64,000 bases of DNA from an uncultured Ignavibacteria bacterium (GTDB taxonomy: Bacteria; Bacteroidota; Ignavibacteria; Tepidaquicellales; Tepidaquicellaceae). The stretch lies in contig CALJIG010000055.1 in NCBI GenBank assembly GCA_937974175.1, forward strand, positions 9,845 through 73,844, in the 5' to 3' direction. The notes under the pieces were generated by a model. The model had not been told where the DNA came from and searched no databases. It worked only from the letters and a program-made list of their open reading frames with translations. Made by a program: the position numbers and the translations under genes. Positions 50,405-59,852 of this stretch are shown here, piece after piece. Numbering within the stretch: the first letter of the stretch is position 1; the number at the start of each line of letters is the position of its first letter.

Positions 50405-51274
50405 CTATTTTCTGAATGGAAGTGAGATTTTTAATCCTATGCTGAGCAAGGGGATTAATAAAAAATTATTGTAGTGCTTTTTAAAATATGTAATGCAGTC
50501 ATCGTTCCAGATTTTCAGCATATTTTTTCTGTCCTTATAAATACTTGCGCCCTTAAGATGAAATATTTTCGAGTCAGGATAAAAATAAATTTTATATCCT
50601 GCATCAACAATGCTTTTGCATAGGTCAACATCATTAAAGAACATTTTATATCTTTCATCAAATCCGTTAACTTTATCCATCACATTTTTTTTAATCATCA
50701 GCGCTGCTGCCATTGGCTGCTCTACTTCATCAATTTCATTATGATTAAAATAATTCATCTTCCACCTGGCAAAAATTTTGCTCATTGGAAAAAGTTTTGA
50801 GAGCAGAGTAAGCTCACAGAACATATCCCAGTATCTCGGGAAAGTCCTGCATGACGGCTGAATAGTATGGTCTTCATTCAATAACTGCGGAGCAATTGCC
50901 CCCATAGTCCCCGATGTTGCAAGCTGTTCAATTAATTTTATTAAAGCGTTTTCCGTAACTTTCGTATCGGGATTAAGCAGTAAAATAAAATCTCCCTGCG
51001 CAACTTTAATTCCCTGATTATTTGCAAGTGTAAATCCTTTGTTATCATCGTTCAGAATTACCTTTATAAAATCTGTCTGTACTGCATAATTCTTTAAAAT
51101 ATTCCTCGTCTTATCCTTTGAATCGTTATCGATGACAATTATTTCTATTGGTATGTCTTTATTATATCTTATAATTGAATTCAGACATGCTTCTATCTCA
51201 TCCTCTGCATTCCATGTAACAATTACTATCGAAAGTAAAATGTCATACTGATTATTTTCAGATTGTGTTTGCAA
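50405..51274 (-). CDS. GT2-family glycosyltransferase (rhamnosyltransferase-like)
   Basis: The 289-residue GT-A enzyme has LSIVIVTWNAEDEIEACLNS (14-33), IIVIDNDSKD, NDDNKGFTLANNQG and the metal-binding LLLNPDTKV. The later MIKKNVMDKVNGFDERYKMF and FFNDVDLCKSIVDAGYKIYF are typical of the dTDP-rhamnosyl transferase (WbbL/RfbN-like) group. Start is TTG and overlaps the 3' end of the lipoprotein gene by 17 bp; no ATG lies near the conserved first strand. It is outside the main polysaccharide locus. Confidence 0.86.
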   Translation of the reverse strand: MQTQSENNQYDILLSIVIVTWNAEDEIEACLNSIIRYNKDIPIEIIVIDNDSKDKTRNILKNYAVQTDFIKVILNDDNKGFTLANNQGIKVAQGDFILLLNPDTKVTENALIKLIEQLATSGTMGAIAPQLLNEDHTIQPSCRTFPRYWDMFCELTLLSKLFPMSKIFARWKMNYFNHNEIDEVEQPMAAALMIKKNVMDKVNGFDERYKMFFNDVDLCKSIVDAGYKIYFYPDSKIFHLKGASIYKDRKNMLKIWNDDCITYFKKHYNNFLLIPLLSIGLKISLPFRK

Positions 51275-52211
51275 TAGGCGGAAGTTTAGATATAAATTTT
51301 TTCAGGTCCTGATACTCATCATCTTCAAGATTTTTTTGAAGGAATGTATTATCATCGCTCCAGAATTTTGTTATCAAGCTATAATCTTCTGCGGCGGAGT
51401 AAGCTAAAATTATTTCAGCTGTCTTTTTATATAAAAGATATTCAGATGTTTTTATTTTCTCACCTTTATTAATCCTGTCTTTTACTTTATTATATTCAGC
51501 AAGCGCATCAGATGCTTTTCCTAAGAAATAATTTTTAAATTCTTTGTTGCTTTGATTTAATTTGCCGTCATAATATTTATAAATCTCAGACGTGGAATAT
51601 ATAGCACTTGCTTCAGGCAAAATTCCGAAGAAAGAATCAGAAACTAAAATCTCTTTATCGCCGTCAGCATTAACATCTTTCACTTCGGGATTTCCCGTAT
51701 CAAAATATTTTACGAGGTTAATTTTATCCGAAACAAAATTAAAAACATACATACCGCGCGAGTTCACAGCATCATTCCCGCCCATATCAGTCTTAATTAT
51801 AATTTGCTTAGATTTATCTTTTTCAAGATTCATAATCCAGTACTCATTGGAGAAATCTACAGTATCAGTTGCAATTTTTTTGTAAGAATTATTCACGCTG
51901 TCCTTCACAAATACCTCCATCATATCGAATTTATAAAACTGATGCGCAGTTTTATTAAGCGTATCGTTTGCAATACTGAATACAATGTATTCATCCTTCC
52001 CGTTATTATCTAAGTCAGCCTCTTCAATTTTATACACCATTCGCGGTGAAGCATACTGTATTTTAAAATTCTTGTCTTTATCACCTGTGCCGGCAGCTGA
52101 TAGAGTATTGTCACTTTTATTCACAGCACCTTCCTGTTTCACATCTTTCTTTGAACACCCGGCAAGGAGCATCACACTACAAATAAATACTATACTAACT
52201 ATTTTTCTCAA
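51258..52211 (-). CDS. Lipoprotein with calcium-binding-type repeats, unknown function
   Basis: The 317-residue protein has a lipoprotein signal peptide (VFICSVMLLAGC, cysteine at 19), so it is predicted to be lipidated and exported. Two Asp/Asn-rich loops, EADLDNNGKDEY and DVNADGDKEI, resemble FG-GAP/VCBS metal-binding turns. The rest is unrecognised. It directly follows the M1 aminopeptidase gene and is read from a TTG with GGTG about 9 nt upstream. It may act in the periplasm or on the outer membrane. Confidence 0.75.
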   Translation of the reverse strand: MRKIVSIVFICSVMLLAGCSKKDVKQEGAVNKSDNTLSAAGTGDKDKNFKIQYASPRMVYKIEEADLDNNGKDEYIVFSIANDTLNKTAHQFYKFDMMEVFVKDSVNNSYKKIATDTVDFSNEYWIMNLEKDKSKQIIIKTDMGGNDAVNSRGMYVFNFVSDKINLVKYFDTGNPEVKDVNADGDKEILVSDSFFGILPEASAIYSTSEIYKYYDGKLNQSNKEFKNYFLGKASDALAEYNKVKDRINKGEKIKTSEYLLYKKTAEIILAYSAAEDYSLITKFWSDDNTFLQKNLEDDEYQDLKKFISKLPPIANTI

Positions 52212-54650
52212 TTATTTTTCACCGTTTAATTTTCTAATTGCAGCAGTTAAATTTCTGTAAATCCTTTCATCCGAAGTATTCTTTTTCATTTCATTTAAAA
52301 AATCAATCATAGTCTTATCTTCAGATTCTCCCAGAAGAGCAATCATTTCCGACTTCACGAATCTTGCATTGAAATCTATATACTTCTTCGCAAGTGTTTT
52401 TATATCTTCATCTTTTGCAAAGGGTCTCAGACCTCTTAAAACATCTGCTCTCAGTCTGCTCGGAATATTTACTCCGAATCCTATTTCCTTAAAATAAGTT
52501 TTTACTCTTTCATCTTTTTTAACTTTGTTCGCAGCTTTTAACGCATCTGCAACTGAACCCATAACAACATTCCTGTGTGATTCCCTGTACATAAACGGCT
52601 TTACGTATTCATACAAATCTCCCGCCTCAGCCAGCTTCACCAGTGCATCAATTCCATCCGATACAATATAATTATCTTTCTCATCTTTAATTTTTCTCAA
52701 TACAAATTTCAGAACTTTCTCATCTTTATAATTTGTAAGAGCTTTTAAAATTTCTCTCTTCACTTTAGGATGCGTCTGTATATCATATCCCTTCATCAAT
52801 ATATCCGCAACCTGTATTCTCTTTAATTTACCGAGTGCGCTTGCAGCTTCACTTCTTACTCCATAAAATTTATCGTTTATCAGAACATAGTACAAAACAT
52901 CGGTGATCATTCTGTCGAATGGCTTATACGGCAGCTCCCGAATCGCCGTTATCCTGTCTATTGCATTTTCACTCTGCAAAATCTGATTATACACATCACC
53001 AACGCTTCTGTTTATTTTTGACTTATCAAGAATATTATTGCCGTAATCAAACTGAACAAAATCCGGAGCCGAGTTAAAACTAATTTTAAACTGCTCTTCT
53101 CTCTGTGAAATATTTATCTTCTCAATTTTATTTTCATCGCCGCTTTTTATTCTTATATCTACCGGAGTTCTGAATGTCGGCGTAAGTGAATCTTCTCTCT
53201 GCGTCTGCTTCACATTCAGCACAATCATTTTATTGGCTGCATCATACGAATAATTCACATCAAACTCAGGCTGACCGGCTTTCCATATCCACTGGTCAAA
53301 CATCCATTTAAAATCGGAAGGCGGCTGGTCAAGATTCGGGTCGCTGTTCCATGTTTTATTAATCGCATCTACTAAATCCTGACCCTCTACATTTTTATAC
53401 CCGTAGTCGGTCAGAAAAGTTTTAAGTGACGGAAAAAATTTATCACCTAAAATATATCTGAACGTATTTATTATAACAGAACCTTTATCATAATTGTTTG
53501 TTGTTACGCTGCCATAACCTGCCCAGATCGGATATCTTCCTATAACTGAATCCACTCTTATTGAATTATCACCATTGCGGAGAATCTGATAATCATATTC
53601 GTCTCTTCCATATTTTTCCTCACTCCATAATGCATCGCTGAAAGTTGCAAAGCTTTCGTTGAGCCACATCTCATTCCAGTTGCGGCATGTAATTAAATCT
53701 CCCCACCACTGATGCCCGAGCTCATGTGATATCAAACCTTCAGCCGAATAATTTTTTTCAACTTCAGGCGAATAATATGCGCGCTCATTCAGTACAACTG
53801 CGCTTGTATTTTCCATACCGCCGTAGATAAAATCCGTTACTGTTATCTGCGAGAACTTTGCCCACGGATACATCACTCCGTACTTCTCTGAAAATACTTT
53901 CACCATCTCCTTTGTATTTCTGAATGAAAACAATCCGTCCGCAAGTCTATCGGGATAAACATACGACTGCACCGGAATATCATTGTATGCATCCTGTATT
54001 ATATCAAAGTCACCAACTCCCAGCATAATTAAATATGTTGAGTGAGGTTTGTCCTGCACCCAGTGCGCAGTGTACTTATCACTGCCGGCAGGAGTTTGTG
54101 ATTCAAGTGAACCGTTCGATAATGTCTGAAGATTTAAGTCCGTTGTAACATACATCTCACTTGTAGTTTTATCATTGGGATAATCATATATCGGTATCCA
54201 GTATCTGTTATCTTCACCTTCACCCTGCGTCCAGATTTGTTTTTTATAGTTCGGTGTCAGCTCCTGCGGATAAATAAAATACAATCCGCTTTGCGGTACG
54301 CATGTATAATCGACCGTATATATAATTGTATCATTTGGTGTATAAGAATTATCAAGTATTACTGTAATTTTTTTATCATCGTAATCGTACTTTAATCTTT
54401 TCCCGTTCTTATCTGTAATTGAGTTAATTTTAAAAGCCACAGCATCAACTTCAAATTCATTAAAGTTATCTGCAAGCGGAACTATCTTAGTCTCAACATT
54501 TCCGAGAATCATTTTTTTATCCCAGTCGATATTGACATTCATTTTAATATGCTGCACATCGTAAGTTCTTACGCGTTCAGGTGCGTTTTTTTCCTGCGCA
54601 AAACTTAGTGAAGAAATTAACAGAACAATACAGGTAAAGAGGGTCTTCAT
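52212..54650 (-). CDS. Secreted M1-family metallo-aminopeptidase with HEAT-like C-terminus
   Basis: The 812-residue protein has a signal peptide (about 1-18). The M1 catalytic domain has GGMEN (277-281), a variant of GAMEN, and the zinc site HELGH (309-313) with the downstream Glu332 in WLNESFAT, spaced as usual for HExxH-x18-E. Residues from about 560 onward are helical repeats (for example VRSEAASALGKLK), HEAT-like as in other bacterial M1 enzymes. It probably cleaves N-terminal residues from peptides in the periplasm. ATG start. Confidence 0.93.
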   Translation of the reverse strand: MKTLFTCIVLLISSLSFAQEKNAPERVRTYDVQHIKMNVNIDWDKKMILGNVETKIVPLADNFNEFEVDAVAFKINSITDKNGKRLKYDYDDKKITVILDNSYTPNDTIIYTVDYTCVPQSGLYFIYPQELTPNYKKQIWTQGEGEDNRYWIPIYDYPNDKTTSEMYVTTDLNLQTLSNGSLESQTPAGSDKYTAHWVQDKPHSTYLIMLGVGDFDIIQDAYNDIPVQSYVYPDRLADGLFSFRNTKEMVKVFSEKYGVMYPWAKFSQITVTDFIYGGMENTSAVVLNERAYYSPEVEKNYSAEGLISHELGHQWWGDLITCRNWNEMWLNESFATFSDALWSEEKYGRDEYDYQILRNGDNSIRVDSVIGRYPIWAGYGSVTTNNYDKGSVIINTFRYILGDKFFPSLKTFLTDYGYKNVEGQDLVDAINKTWNSDPNLDQPPSDFKWMFDQWIWKAGQPEFDVNYSYDAANKMIVLNVKQTQREDSLTPTFRTPVDIRIKSGDENKIEKINISQREEQFKISFNSAPDFVQFDYGNNILDKSKINRSVGDVYNQILQSENAIDRITAIRELPYKPFDRMITDVLYYVLINDKFYGVRSEAASALGKLKRIQVADILMKGYDIQTHPKVKREILKALTNYKDEKVLKFVLRKIKDEKDNYIVSDGIDALVKLAEAGDLYEYVKPFMYRESHRNVVMGSVADALKAANKVKKDERVKTYFKEIGFGVNIPSRLRADVLRGLRPFAKDEDIKTLAKKYIDFNARFVKSEMIALLGESEDKTMIDFLNEMKKNTSDERIYRNLTAAIRKLNGEK

Positions 54651-54697
54651 TATTAATTTTATTGAGAATTTAACTTGAGAGAATTTGAAATATAAAA

Positions 54698-55195
54698 TTA
54701 AAATCTGATATAGGAGTAACCTGATTTTTGTAAATCAACAATACGCGCATAAGCGCCCATTCCCAGTATCACAACTCCCGGCAGCAAGTCGCTTGCAGTC
54801 CATTTATTATTTTCCATAGTAACTCCGCAGATTTCAACACTCACTCCGTCAGCTATTAGCTGCGCAACTAAATCTTTATTGGGATTGCCTTTGGATTTCC
54901 CCGTATGTTTTGCATAAGCAGCATCATTCAGCAGCCAGTATCCTGCGGCTAAATGAACAACAACTGAGATCTGATAGTCGCCTTTCTTTAATCCCTGCTG
55001 GATATATCTTGCGTTCAGCAGCGACGGGTAGTGCAGTCCTGCGCCGACACCGTTTTCCCAAACATCAGTGTTAACTTCCCATACGGAAGTAACGTTCGTT
55101 TTATGGGTAATATCCTTTATCTCAGGATTCTGCGCTTTTGCATTTGAAAAAATAAAGAGCAGAGATGCGAATAAAATAAAAGAGAGATTTTTCAT
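54698..55195 (-). CDS. Exported DsrE/DsrF-like protein
   Basis: The 165-residue protein has a signal peptide (1-21, cleaved near NAKAQ). The mature part follows the DsrE-like layout, with KKGDYQISVVVHLAAGYWLLN, a hydrophilic loop, DLVAQLIADGVSVEICGVTM and LLPGVVILGMGAYARIVDLQKSGYSYI. Cys123, in the ICGVTM segment, is at the place of the conserved cysteine of the sulfur-relay family. DsrE proteins are usually cytoplasmic, so export is notable. It lies 4 bp downstream of nadB. ATG start. Confidence 0.78.
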   Translation of the reverse strand: MKNLSFILFASLLFIFSNAKAQNPEIKDITHKTNVTSVWEVNTDVWENGVGAGLHYPSLLNARYIQQGLKKGDYQISVVVHLAAGYWLLNDAAYAKHTGKSKGNPNKDLVAQLIADGVSVEICGVTMENNKWTASDLLPGVVILGMGAYARIVDLQKSGYSYIRF

Positions 55196-55199
55196 TTTA

Positions 55200-56852
55200 C
55201 TATTTTATATTTTTAATTTTCTTTTTTATGATTGTATCTTTTAAAAAATTCTTATCGTCTTTCTTAGGGTAATCCAGCATGTAATGAAGCCCTCTTGATT
55301 CCTTTCTTTTCATAGCTGATTCCACTATCAAAGCAGCAACAGTTACAAGATTTCTTAACTCCAGTAAATCCACACTTACTTTTGTTTTTTTATAAAACTC
55401 TCTTATCTCATCTTTCATCATCAAAATCCTTCTGTACGCACGCTTCAGTCTTATTGTATTTCTTACTATACCCACATAGTCGCTCATTATCTCTTTAATT
55501 TCTTTTTTATTGTGAGAGATTAAAATCCACTCTTCTGTATTAACCGTTCCGCTGTCATCCCAGTTTAAAATATTATTGTGAAGCTTTGTTAGTTTTTCCT
55601 GTGCATCTTTTTTAAAATTATTTTTAAAATAATCATTGATAGCATTTGAAAACACCAATGCCTCCAGTAAAGAATTCGATGCAAGTCTGTTCGCGCCATG
55701 CACACCCGTCATTGTAACTTCTCCGCAGGCAAAAAGATTTTCGACATTAGTTCTGCCGTACAAATCAGTTTTTATTCCTCCGCACGAATAATGTGCTGCC
55801 GGCACAACAGGAACCATCTGCTTTGTAGCATCAATGCCGAGCTTCAGACAATGCCTGTATATATTCGGGAAATGGCTTAAGACTTCTTTCTTACTTATAT
55901 GACGCATATCGAGAAATACATTTGTATCACCGCTCTTTTTTAATTCAGCATCGATAGCCCGTGCAACAATATCTCTCGGCGCTAATGATTTTCTTTTATC
56001 ATACTTCTGCATAAACTCTTTGCCGTCTCTTGTTTTTAAAACAGCGCCTGCTCCTCTTACTGCTTCAGAAATTAAAAATACCTGAAGGTCAGAAGTTTCT
56101 TTATTTTCATAAAGCGCTGTAGGATGAAACTGGACAAATTCCATATTTGCAATTGTACATCCGGCTCTGTACCCCATTGCATATCCGTCGCCCGTAGCAA
56201 TTGCAGGATTTGTTGTATGCTGGTAAATCTGCCCTAATCCGCCCGAACATAAAATTGTATAGGATGAAACAATTTTTTCTACCTTATTTGAATTTACATT
56301 ATAAGCATAGATACCATAGCACTTATTTTTCTCTTTTGAATTTTTAATTTTAAAATTTCTCGGAGTGAGTAAATCAATTGCGAAGTAGTACTCGTAAATT
56401 TTTATTTTAGGAATAAGAGAAATTTTATGCAGCAAGGCTCTCTCTATTTCTTTGCCGGTCAAATCCCGTGAGTGAAGTATTCTGTTACGCGAGTGCCCGC
56501 CTTCTTTTCCCAATGAAATCTCGCCATGCTCCTTGCTGAAATGTACACCAAGCTCAATCAGTTCTTTTATTCTTTGCGGTCCTTCAGTAACAATTTTTTC
56601 TACTGATTTAACATTGCACAATCCAGCGCCGCAGTCAAGCGTATCTTTTATATGCAGATCGAATGTATCGTCATCGGCAAAAACAGTTGCAATGCCGCCC
56701 TGCGCATAGTTAGTATTCGATTCAGCTTTTTGCTTTTTTGTAATTATCGTAACCTTGCCAAGCTCGGATAATTTTATTGCGAGCGAAAGCCCCGCTATAC
56801 CGCTGCCTACTATAAGAAAATCAGTCTTCAAATTTTTTATTTTTTTAATCAA
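55200..56852 (-). CDS. nadB: L-aspartate oxidase NadB
   Basis: The 550-residue flavoprotein has FLIVGSGIAGLSLAIKL (FAD loop), SNTNYAQGGIATVF, HSRNRILHSRDLTGKEIERAL and a C-terminal helical domain. It oxidises L-aspartate to iminoaspartate for NAD synthesis; its partner NadA is not in the window. Start: TTG at 56852 or a second TTG seven codons later, which would give MKTDFLIVGSG and may be the true N-terminus. Fumarate reductase/succinate dehydrogenase flavoproteins are close relatives, but the motif order and length match NadB. It ends 4 bp before the DsrE-like gene. Confidence 0.92.
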   Translation of the reverse strand: MIKKIKNLKTDFLIVGSGIAGLSLAIKLSELGKVTIITKKQKAESNTNYAQGGIATVFADDDTFDLHIKDTLDCGAGLCNVKSVEKIVTEGPQRIKELIELGVHFSKEHGEISLGKEGGHSRNRILHSRDLTGKEIERALLHKISLIPKIKIYEYYFAIDLLTPRNFKIKNSKEKNKCYGIYAYNVNSNKVEKIVSSYTILCSGGLGQIYQHTTNPAIATGDGYAMGYRAGCTIANMEFVQFHPTALYENKETSDLQVFLISEAVRGAGAVLKTRDGKEFMQKYDKRKSLAPRDIVARAIDAELKKSGDTNVFLDMRHISKKEVLSHFPNIYRHCLKLGIDATKQMVPVVPAAHYSCGGIKTDLYGRTNVENLFACGEVTMTGVHGANRLASNSLLEALVFSNAINDYFKNNFKKDAQEKLTKLHNNILNWDDSGTVNTEEWILISHNKKEIKEIMSDYVGIVRNTIRLKRAYRRILMMKDEIREFYKKTKVSVDLLELRNLVTVAALIVESAMKRKESRGLHYMLDYPKKDDKNFLKDTIIKKKIKNIK

Positions 56853-56976
56853 CTGTTACATTCATTTAAAATGATTTACCCTGAAAAAATCAGCATCAAT
56901 CATTTATAATCCGCTAAATCAGTGATTGAATGTCAAAAGTAATACTTTCTTTACTTTTTAAAAGTGATAAAATAAA

Positions 56977-57053
56977 AAACCCTGAAATCATTAAAAGAAA
57001 TCAGGGTTTAAAAATAGAAGCCATTGCCCCGATAAATCTGAAGACAATGGCTT
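56977..57053 (-). terminator. Two hairpins downstream of the PNPOx-like gene
   Basis: Stem A pairs 57018-57026 with 57045-57053 (9 bp), and has a T run on the plus strand. Stem B pairs 56977-56985 with 57001-57009 (9 bp) and is followed on the minus strand by a T-rich run. Together they lie past the stop at 57090 and likely end that transcript. Confidence 0.6.
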
Positions 57054-57089
57054 TTTTAGCTATGAGAACTCTAATTTACAAAAAATTTT

Positions 57090-57524
57090 TCAAGGTTCCA
57101 ATACTTTTGCTGGGAACCATCCGCTTGCCAAAGAAGTAACAAAGAACTTGTCAATTTTTATTCTGCATGGAGCAACCGGTGTATAAGTCTTGAACCAGGG
57201 CATTTTTGCAAGTATCATATTTCTTACTTTATCTTCATCTTCATTAGGCAGCATTTCTATTGTGCCTTTGCCCTGTAGAAAATCCTGCATTGCATCATTT
57301 TTTGAAATTGAAATTGCTATGCTTTTATTCAGAAAAATATTTCTGTAAGATTTTCCTGCAGTTTCCAAAAAGCAATATATAGTTAATCCGTCGCTGGCAA
57401 AATATGCGCCGAGTATCCATGGTGAATACTCTCCGCCTGTTGAAGCAATCGAAATCGCATCGTTAGCTTTGAAGATTTCTAAAATTTTCTCTTTGATTTG
57501 TTCAGGGGTTACTTGTTGTTCCAT
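57090..57524 (-). CDS. Pyridoxamine 5'-phosphate oxidase-family (split beta-barrel flavin-binding) protein
   Basis: The 144-residue protein has the split beta-barrel pattern ISIASTGGEYSPWILGAYFASDGLTIYCFLE, then TAGKSYRNIFLNKSIAISIS, as in PNPOx-like proteins that bind FMN or F420. True PdxH is about 210 residues with a C-terminal extension that is missing here, so it is not called pdxH. Substrate is unknown. It lies 12 bp downstream of the aldo/keto reductase gene. ATG start. Confidence 0.82.
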   Translation of the reverse strand: MEQQVTPEQIKEKILEIFKANDAISIASTGGEYSPWILGAYFASDGLTIYCFLETAGKSYRNIFLNKSIAISISKNDAMQDFLQGKGTIEMLPNEDEDKVRNMILAKMPWFKTYTPVAPCRIKIDKFFVTSLASGWFPAKVLEP

Positions 57525-57536
57525 TTAACTTTTTTT

Positions 57537-58571
57537 TTATTTAATTTTATTATTTCTGTGGTTTTCAATTTGAGAGTGTGTTCCACCGGAAATCACTTCC
57601 TTCACCTGGTCGCTTTGCAGCATATCATGCGGAAAGCCAAGTTCAATTTTACTTACTTCATCAAGTCTTTTAATATCTTCATCGGATAATTTAAAATCCA
57701 GACATCCTAAGCTATCTTCTATCTGCTCAACTTTTCTTGCGCCTACTATAGGAATTACTATTTGTTCTTTCTGTCTGTTCCAGTTCAATGCAACCTGCGC
57801 CGGAGATTTTCCAAGCTCTTCTGCAATCTTCACAACTTCTTTTGCTATATCAGTGCTCTTTTCATTTCTTCTTAAACTGTGTTCCGGTACTCTTCCCTTT
57901 TCATCTTTTAAATACTTCCCTGTTAACGCACCGCCTGCCAATGGCGCCCATGAAGTTATTGCTAAGTCAAATTCTTTTGCCATCGGGAATAAATCTCTTT
58001 CCGGAGTTCTTTGCGTTAAGCTGTATTCAATCTGCAAAGCACAAAACTTAGACCAGCCCCGAAAATCGCTTACTGTATTTGCCTTCGCAACAACCCAGGC
58101 AGGAGTATCAGATACTCCTATGTAATTTACTTTTCCCTGCGAAACTAAGTCATCCAGTCCGCGCATTACTTCATCAACGTGAGTGGTAAAGTCCCATGCA
58201 TGCACCCAGAATAAATCGATGTACTCAGTGTTTAATCGTTTCAGACTTCCTTCAACAGACCGCATCATATTTTTCCTTGAGTTGCCGGAAAAATTCGGGT
58301 CGCCTTTTTTATCAAAGAGAGTGTATTTCGTAGCAAGAACAAAGTGGTCTCTATCGGCGCGAATTAAATCACCGGTAATCATCTCACTGTTTCCCGCTGT
58401 GTAAATGTTTGCAGTATCAATAAAGTTACCGCCCTTGTTTACATAAATATCGAATATCTTCTTGCTTGTTTCATAGTCACATCCGAAATCAGTATCCGAA
58501 CCAAACGTCATTGTGCCAAGACATATTTCCGAAACTCTTACACCTGCATTACCTAATAATTTATAATTCAT
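57537..58571 (-). CDS. Aldo/keto reductase
   Basis: The protein has the AKR barrel with YKLLGNAGVRVSEICLGTMTFG, DTANIYTAGNSE (Asp and Tyr of the catalytic tetrad), LATKYTLF (Lys) and FWVHAWDF (His), followed by YIGVSDTPAW and the C-terminal IVGARKVEQIEDSLGCLDF. It reduces carbonyl groups with NADPH. I start at the ATG at 58569-58571 (344 residues); an upstream TTG at 58586 would add five residues but has no better support, and GAAAAG precedes the ATG. Substrate cannot be inferred. Confidence 0.9.
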   Translation of the reverse strand: MNYKLLGNAGVRVSEICLGTMTFGSDTDFGCDYETSKKIFDIYVNKGGNFIDTANIYTAGNSEMITGDLIRADRDHFVLATKYTLFDKKGDPNFSGNSRKNMMRSVEGSLKRLNTEYIDLFWVHAWDFTTHVDEVMRGLDDLVSQGKVNYIGVSDTPAWVVAKANTVSDFRGWSKFCALQIEYSLTQRTPERDLFPMAKEFDLAITSWAPLAGGALTGKYLKDEKGRVPEHSLRRNEKSTDIAKEVVKIAEELGKSPAQVALNWNRQKEQIVIPIVGARKVEQIEDSLGCLDFKLSDEDIKRLDEVSKIELGFPHDMLQSDQVKEVISGGTHSQIENHRNNKIK

Positions 58572-58578
58572 CTTTTCA

Positions 58579-58662
58579 ATTAACAATTAGTAATTAACAG
58601 TTAACAGTTTCTATTAACTTGTAACTTGTAACTCGTAATTCGTAATTCGTAACTCGTAATTG
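58579..58662. repeat. Array of twelve degenerate heptamer repeats
   Basis: On the plus strand the spacer divides exactly into twelve 7-mers: ATTAACA, ATTAGTA, ATTAACA, GTTAACA, GTTTCTA, TTAACTT, GTAACTT, GTAACTC, GTAATTC, GTAATTC, GTAACTC and GTAATTG. It fills almost all of the gap between the aldo/keto reductase start and the aminotransferase stop. Confidence 0.85.
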
Positions 58663-58663
58663 A

Positions 58664-59824
58664 TTATAAAACTTCCTTTATCTTTTTAATTGCTGCCTGA
58701 ATATTTTCAGTTGAGTTTGCATAGGAGAATCTTAAATACCCCTCACCGAATGCGCCGAATGCCGTTCCCGATAAACATGCAACACCTGCATTGTATAATA
58801 AGTGGTCGCAAAGCTTGCGTGAATCATATCCTGTCTTTGTTATATTCGGAAATGCATAGAATGCGCCGTCAGGCACTACGCATGAAAATCCCGGGATTGA
58901 ATTTAATCCGTCAACAATCACATCTCTTCTCTTTAAAAATTCAGCCTTCATATATTCGACTGCATCCTGCGGACCTGTATATGCTTCAATACATGCTTTC
59001 TGCACCATGTAATTTGTACATGAGTTACTGTTAGTCATCAACTTTGAAAACAATTCAGCAAGGTCTTTTCTCATTACTCCGTAACCTGCTCTCCAGCCTG
59101 TCATTGCATAAGTCTTTGAAAAACCTTCCAGTATAATTGTACGCTCAAGCATTCCGGGAATTTGTGTAATGCTGAAATGCTCTCCTGTAAAAATTAATCT
59201 TGAATAAATTTCATCACTCAGAATCATTATATCGGTATCTTTTATAACATCAGCAATTTTTCTTATTGTATCTTCAGTTAAAATTCCGCCCGTAGGATTT
59301 TGCGGAGTATTTATGATTATTAATTTCGTCTTAGGAGTGATTAATTTTTTCAAGTCCTCAACATCAAAAGAAAAATTCTTTGACTCTTCTAATTTTAGGG
59401 GAACAGCTGTTCCGCCTACGAAATTTATCATTGATTCATAAATCGGAAATCCCGGATTAGGATAAATCACTTCATCGCCTTCATTCACCAGCGCAAGCAT
59501 AGCATAAAACATTACAGGCTTTGCTCCCGGCATCATAACAACTTCATCTGCATCTCTTTGCACTCCACGAGTGCGGGTGATGTAATCCGCTATAACCTGT
59601 CTCAGCTCAACTATTCCGTTTGATGGAGTATAGCCGTGATCGCCTGCTTTTATAGAGGCAATTGCAGCATCGCATATATTTTGCGGTGTCGGAAAATCGG
59701 GTTGTCCGATTTCCAGATGTATTATTTTTTTACCTTCGGCTTCGAGTTTTTTTGCTTTCGCTAAAACTTCGAATGCTGTTTCTGTCCCAAGCCTGGACAT
59801 TCTGTCTGCAAGTTTTATATTCAT
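58664..59824 (-). CDS. Class I/II PLP aminotransferase (aspartate aminotransferase-like)
   Basis: The 386-residue enzyme has HLEIGQPDFPTP (36-47), HGYTPSNGI (63-71), INTPQNPTGG (171-180, with the PLP Asn176), ILSDEIYSRL (201-210) and the lysine motif GFSKTYAMTGWRAGYG (Lys237). The C-terminal LRFSYANS holds the substrate-carboxylate Arg. This is the Ib-type aspartate/aromatic aminotransferase pattern. The exact amino-acid substrate is uncertain. ATG start; palindromes at 59853-59913 precede it. Confidence 0.92.
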   Translation of the reverse strand: MNIKLADRMSRLGTETAFEVLAKAKKLEAEGKKIIHLEIGQPDFPTPQNICDAAIASIKAGDHGYTPSNGIVELRQVIADYITRTRGVQRDADEVVMMPGAKPVMFYAMLALVNEGDEVIYPNPGFPIYESMINFVGGTAVPLKLEESKNFSFDVEDLKKLITPKTKLIIINTPQNPTGGILTEDTIRKIADVIKDTDIMILSDEIYSRLIFTGEHFSITQIPGMLERTIILEGFSKTYAMTGWRAGYGVMRKDLAELFSKLMTNSNSCTNYMVQKACIEAYTGPQDAVEYMKAEFLKRRDVIVDGLNSIPGFSCVVPDGAFYAFPNITKTGYDSRKLCDHLLYNAGVACLSGTAFGAFGEGYLRFSYANSTENIQAAIKKIKEVL

Positions 59825-59833
59825 GATTTTATA

Positions 59834-59847
59834 ATTTAAGATTTTTT
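59834..59847. repeat. Single copy of the ATTTAAG-ATTTTTT heptamer module
   Basis: ATTTAAG (59834-59840) is followed by ATTTTTT (59841-59847). The same pair ends the heptamer arrays at 61401-61435 and 62550-62584, so it is likely a short relic of that repeat. Confidence 0.6.
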
Positions 59848-59852
59848 GACCT

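Noticed and set aside
56930..57139. Plus-strand 69-codon frame after nadB
   Set aside because: It spans two hairpins and runs into the 3' end of the PNPOx-like gene; no support as a gene.
58579..58662. Heptamer array considered as a CRISPR array
   Set aside because: Units are 7 bp without spacers of 25-45 bp and there are no cas genes nearby.
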